From Liolophura sinensis (taxonomy: Eukaryota > Mollusca > Polyplacophora > Chitonida > Chitonidae), in the NCBI RefSeq assembly GCF_032854445.1, contig NC_088304.1, positions 10,429,704-10,493,703 on the forward strand: 64,000 nucleotides of DNA. The letters run 5' to 3'. The position numbers and the translations under genes were made by a program. Within the stretch, counting starts at the first letter, position 1. Each line of letters begins with the position of its first letter. The notes beneath the pieces are model-generated. The model ran no database searches, was not told the origin of the DNA, and saw only the letters and a list, made by a program, of their open reading frames with translations. This document shows, one piece after another, positions 61,201 to 64,000 of the stretch.

Positions 61201-62820
61201 ATCGAAGAAAGGAGAATTCTATTTAAGTGGGCCACAGTTATTAATAGTCAGTATCATTAATTAGATTAATTTAGCATTTTATTAATAGCACGTAGATATG
61301 TGGTGAAGTACACTGTGTAAGGATAAGTTTACATATTGATTTACATGTGACGTTTACGTCACAAAAACTTCAAATTGTGGCACGTTTGTCTTAACATAAG
61401 ATTTGGTATGTGTTTCAAGTATTAACTCCTGGGCGTTTAAAAGACGTTTCAGTTTTTGAACATTTAATTCAAAAATGGGTTTTGTGCTATAAGCCCCAGC
61501 AGCAACGTAGAACGTGCACCCCCACTGCGGATACGACGACAGGATGATATGAGACTTGTCTTCAAGTGGATGTTATCTGGATATACAACATTCCACCCCA
61601 ACCCCCACCTCCCTCTTGGCTCGTGATACAGCCTTAAGGAGCCCTAAACGCGCTAGTCCAGCCTCCCATGATAACACTGTGATTACTGCCGACCGACAGT
61701 TGAACAGATTTCCTTTTTGTTGCCTTATTTGTGCGAACTGAAGTAGTTACATCCCGTACAACAAGTACGCGGAGGGCGAGGCGACGCTGTTAATCTTAAC
61801 AACATTGATTTTTACAAATGAACTGTGTACAGTGTGTTTAAGTGTTGCAACCCTCTAAGCGTGTTTGACATTGTGTTTTGTTACATTTCTTTTTTTTATT
61901 AACCCATACAAACAGGGGGCCATACAGAGTTCCCGGCATGGCTGAGGAGGTGGGTGCAGTTACATAATTGTTAGAGAGGAAAATAACGAAAGGTGTGAAA
62001 AGCCTTTATTATATTATGGATGGCGGGCATGTAGAACGTCTCTGTTAGTTGCCATTACGGTCTGTCACTGTCCGGGATTATAGTAACGGTACGAGGAGAC
62101 CTTGCTGCAGCGACTTACAGCTACAGGCTTAATCATCTACTTGATGGTCATAATTCCAGAAAGCCACAGTTGATGGTCACTTGACGTGGCTGATTGTTTC
62201 TGGCACGATCGCGCTCCTCCGCGTTCTCCAAGACCATGAAAATTCCATCGCCCGTTACGAGTTTCCCTTGGAAAATACCTTTTATATACACAGAGCGCTC
62301 GAGTACACTATTCCCCTCGTTTGGCCATTCACTGAGGCTTTAACGATGTCTTTCGCTACTGCCCGCGAGAGAAAGATGGCCACAATACTATTGTCCGCGG
62401 GGTGGAGTGCCCTGAAGGCAATTTTCTCTCAGGCTGCTCGTTGACAAAACGACCTTTTGTTCTCTCAGGATTCATTTCAGCGCAGACACAAGTTTCAGTA
62501 ACGCCGAATGATTTTTCCCCTTCCTAGGGATTAGTGACCGACTACGGAAGAGATATCGGAGCCAATGGAGCAGAGCACTGACATCCACAGCGCCCTGACA
62601 GGGACGAGTCTGTAAAGAGGTACACGCCAAGGCTTAATGCGTGTTATGCTTAGTGCAGGACATTTCAGGTCAACTTGTAACATACTAGGAGCGTTGCGGA
62701 ACATGAATAGTACAGATCGTTTGGGAGGGAGCTCTATTTGTATTCGACTAAAGTGACAAGTCGTTTCTACAAGCTTTTAGCTGTGAATGCGACTTTAACT
62801 TGACATCAAACACAAACTGT
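58230..62820. other. Gene-poor stretch
   Basis: Holds a ~30-bp duplicated motif (near 59723 and 59908: GAAGGGAAAACA...GTGTTGAC), a degenerate threefold repeat at 60330-60570 built on CATACAATAATTCTTTAC, and CpG-richer islands at 58600-59000 and 62150-62600. No gene recognised. Confidence 0.4.
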
Positions 62821-62824
62821 TACG

Positions 62825-63055
62825 GTGATGTATTTATTTACTTGTTTTACACTGTACTTAAGAATATTTCACGTATACGACGGTATCCAGCATTATGGTG
62901 GGAGGAAACCGGGAAAGCCCGGGGGAAACCCACGACCATCCGCAGGTTGCTGGAAGACCTTCAAACGTACGGCCGGAAAGGATGAGCATGAGCTGGACTT
63001 GAACTCACAGCGAACGCATTGGAGGGGGCCCCCTGAGTCAATGCGCCGCGCTGGA
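62825..63055 (-). mobile_element. MetaSINE-type SINE, head truncated
   Basis: TGTATTTATTTACTTGTTTT, CATTATGGTGGGAGGAAACC, ACCATCCGCAGGTTGCTGG and GACTTGAACTCACAGCGAAC. Open frames here on both strands are SINE sequence. Confidence 0.85.
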
Positions 63056-63754
63056 ACTGTTACAGTGAGTAATGAGGGCATTCTACTAGTCGGAAGCGAC
63101 AGACCTTTTCGACAAGATATTAGCTGCACAGGCTTTATCTGAGCAATTGGGATAGAGGCACATCTGTGTTGGTGTCTTACCATTGTAACAGCGTCGACAA
63201 CATATAATGACACACGTTGGCGGGTAGGTAAAAAGAGCTCAAAAGAATCAGGAGAACGTTCACAGGGCTACAATATAGAGAGTATAAAAATACCGTACAA
63301 TACACTTAAAACCCATCAGTTTTGAGCACATGTAAAATGCCATGAAGAGATCCAAATTAACGGTGGTTTGTAATAATGCGTAGATCTTCGAGTGTCATTT
63401 AGAAAGTTGTGAAACATGACGCAGGAGAACACCTTTTTAGGATAGCAACTGTTTTTATTATTTCAGACTACCGTTGCAGCCTCTTACATAAATTTTAGCT
63501 CATTTTGTAAGAACGGAAAACGGATTTGATAAAAAAAATAGTGAGTATCGTTATAGTACCTTCCTTCACCCTTTAACACCCTAATACACTCTGGGCGAAC
63601 AAACGTTGGGAATTCTGATGAGAACGGAACGGCTTGTCCAGTAATCAATTACCTGTACAATCACTAAAGGGGATTCTTATTGGTGGTATTCTTAATAGCG
63701 CCACAAAAAGAAGAAATAAAGTAATTGACGCGTCCTGCACATTGTTTCCTTTCC

Positions 63755-63890
63755 CTCGTAGTCGTTTCACTATCCACTTCCTGCTGAACACCAAGCGAGG
63801 AAGTTACAACTTTCTCTTTTAACGTCCTTAGGTGTGGCTCGACCCAGGACTGATCCTGGATCTACCGCTCCCGTCTTTAGCACCGAACAA
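63755..63890 (-). mobile_element. (CACT)n-tail SINE, head end only
   Basis: CCACTTCCTGCTGAACACCA, AGCGAGGAAGTTACAACTTT and CGACCCAGGACTGATCCTGG. Confidence 0.6.
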
Positions 63891-64000
63891 CGTTGCCAGT
63901 TTTTATGTTACCCAAACAAACCGATTTGGAACTGAACCATTCCAGCATCAAAGTTTCCTCTGCATGAGATTCTAGGCGTAATTCTATAACAGGCATCCGC

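Noticed and set aside
62893-63213. 106-codon minus frame
   Set aside because: Its larger part is the SINE at 62825-63055.

Overview
This window looks like nuclear DNA of a lophotrochozoan invertebrate, most likely a mollusc and possibly a brachiopod. Reasons: AT-rich sequence with few coding exons, GT/AG introns, many minisatellites, and two abundant tRNA-derived SINE families. One carries the conserved GGTGTTTTACGCCGTACTCA-type domain and (ATTT)n tail that I associate with MetaSINEs; the other ends in (CACT)n. No prokaryotic or organellar features were seen.

Layout. 1-3000: little recognisable apart from one truncated SINE. 3142-3824 (minus): a first coding exon resembling the N-terminus of the giant E3 ubiquitin ligase HECTD4; the rest of that gene would lie to the left. 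4588-6250: SINEs and another interspersed repeat. 6525-29550: the main feature, a tandem array of four copies (A-D) of a small three-exon gene that I do not recognise, spaced about 6.4-7.2 kb apart. Each copy has a CRE (TGACGTCA) promoter, an apparently non-coding exon 1, an exon 2 encoding a hydrophobic N-terminus, and an exon 3 ending in a YCGFRKGFLL motif. Copies A, B and C are near-identical along several kilobases of flank, including a ~48-bp minisatellite and a second CRE/CCAAT promoter-like block. Copy D is diverged and lacks the minisatellite.

29600-47000: gene-poor, with a perfect 222-bp direct duplication (30155-30606), an 85-bp tandem repeat (40197-40770), a TA microsatellite (44795-44883) and an 18-bp minisatellite (46240-46565). 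47000-47658 may be a first exon ending in ATGAAG before a GTAGGT donor. 48312-50467 is a 50-bp satellite interrupted by a 137-bp MITE. 50970-51145 is a large imperfect inverted repeat. 51600-56300 holds dispersed repeats and a nearly complete SINE. 56366-57714 is a 36-bp minisatellite. 58230-64000 is unassigned apart from SINEs at 62825 and 63755.

The four-gene array is the best candidate for a previously undescribed system: a lineage-expanded family of ~73-residue proteins conserved at both ends and variable in the middle, behind duplicated CRE promoters. Its function cannot be inferred from sequence alone.
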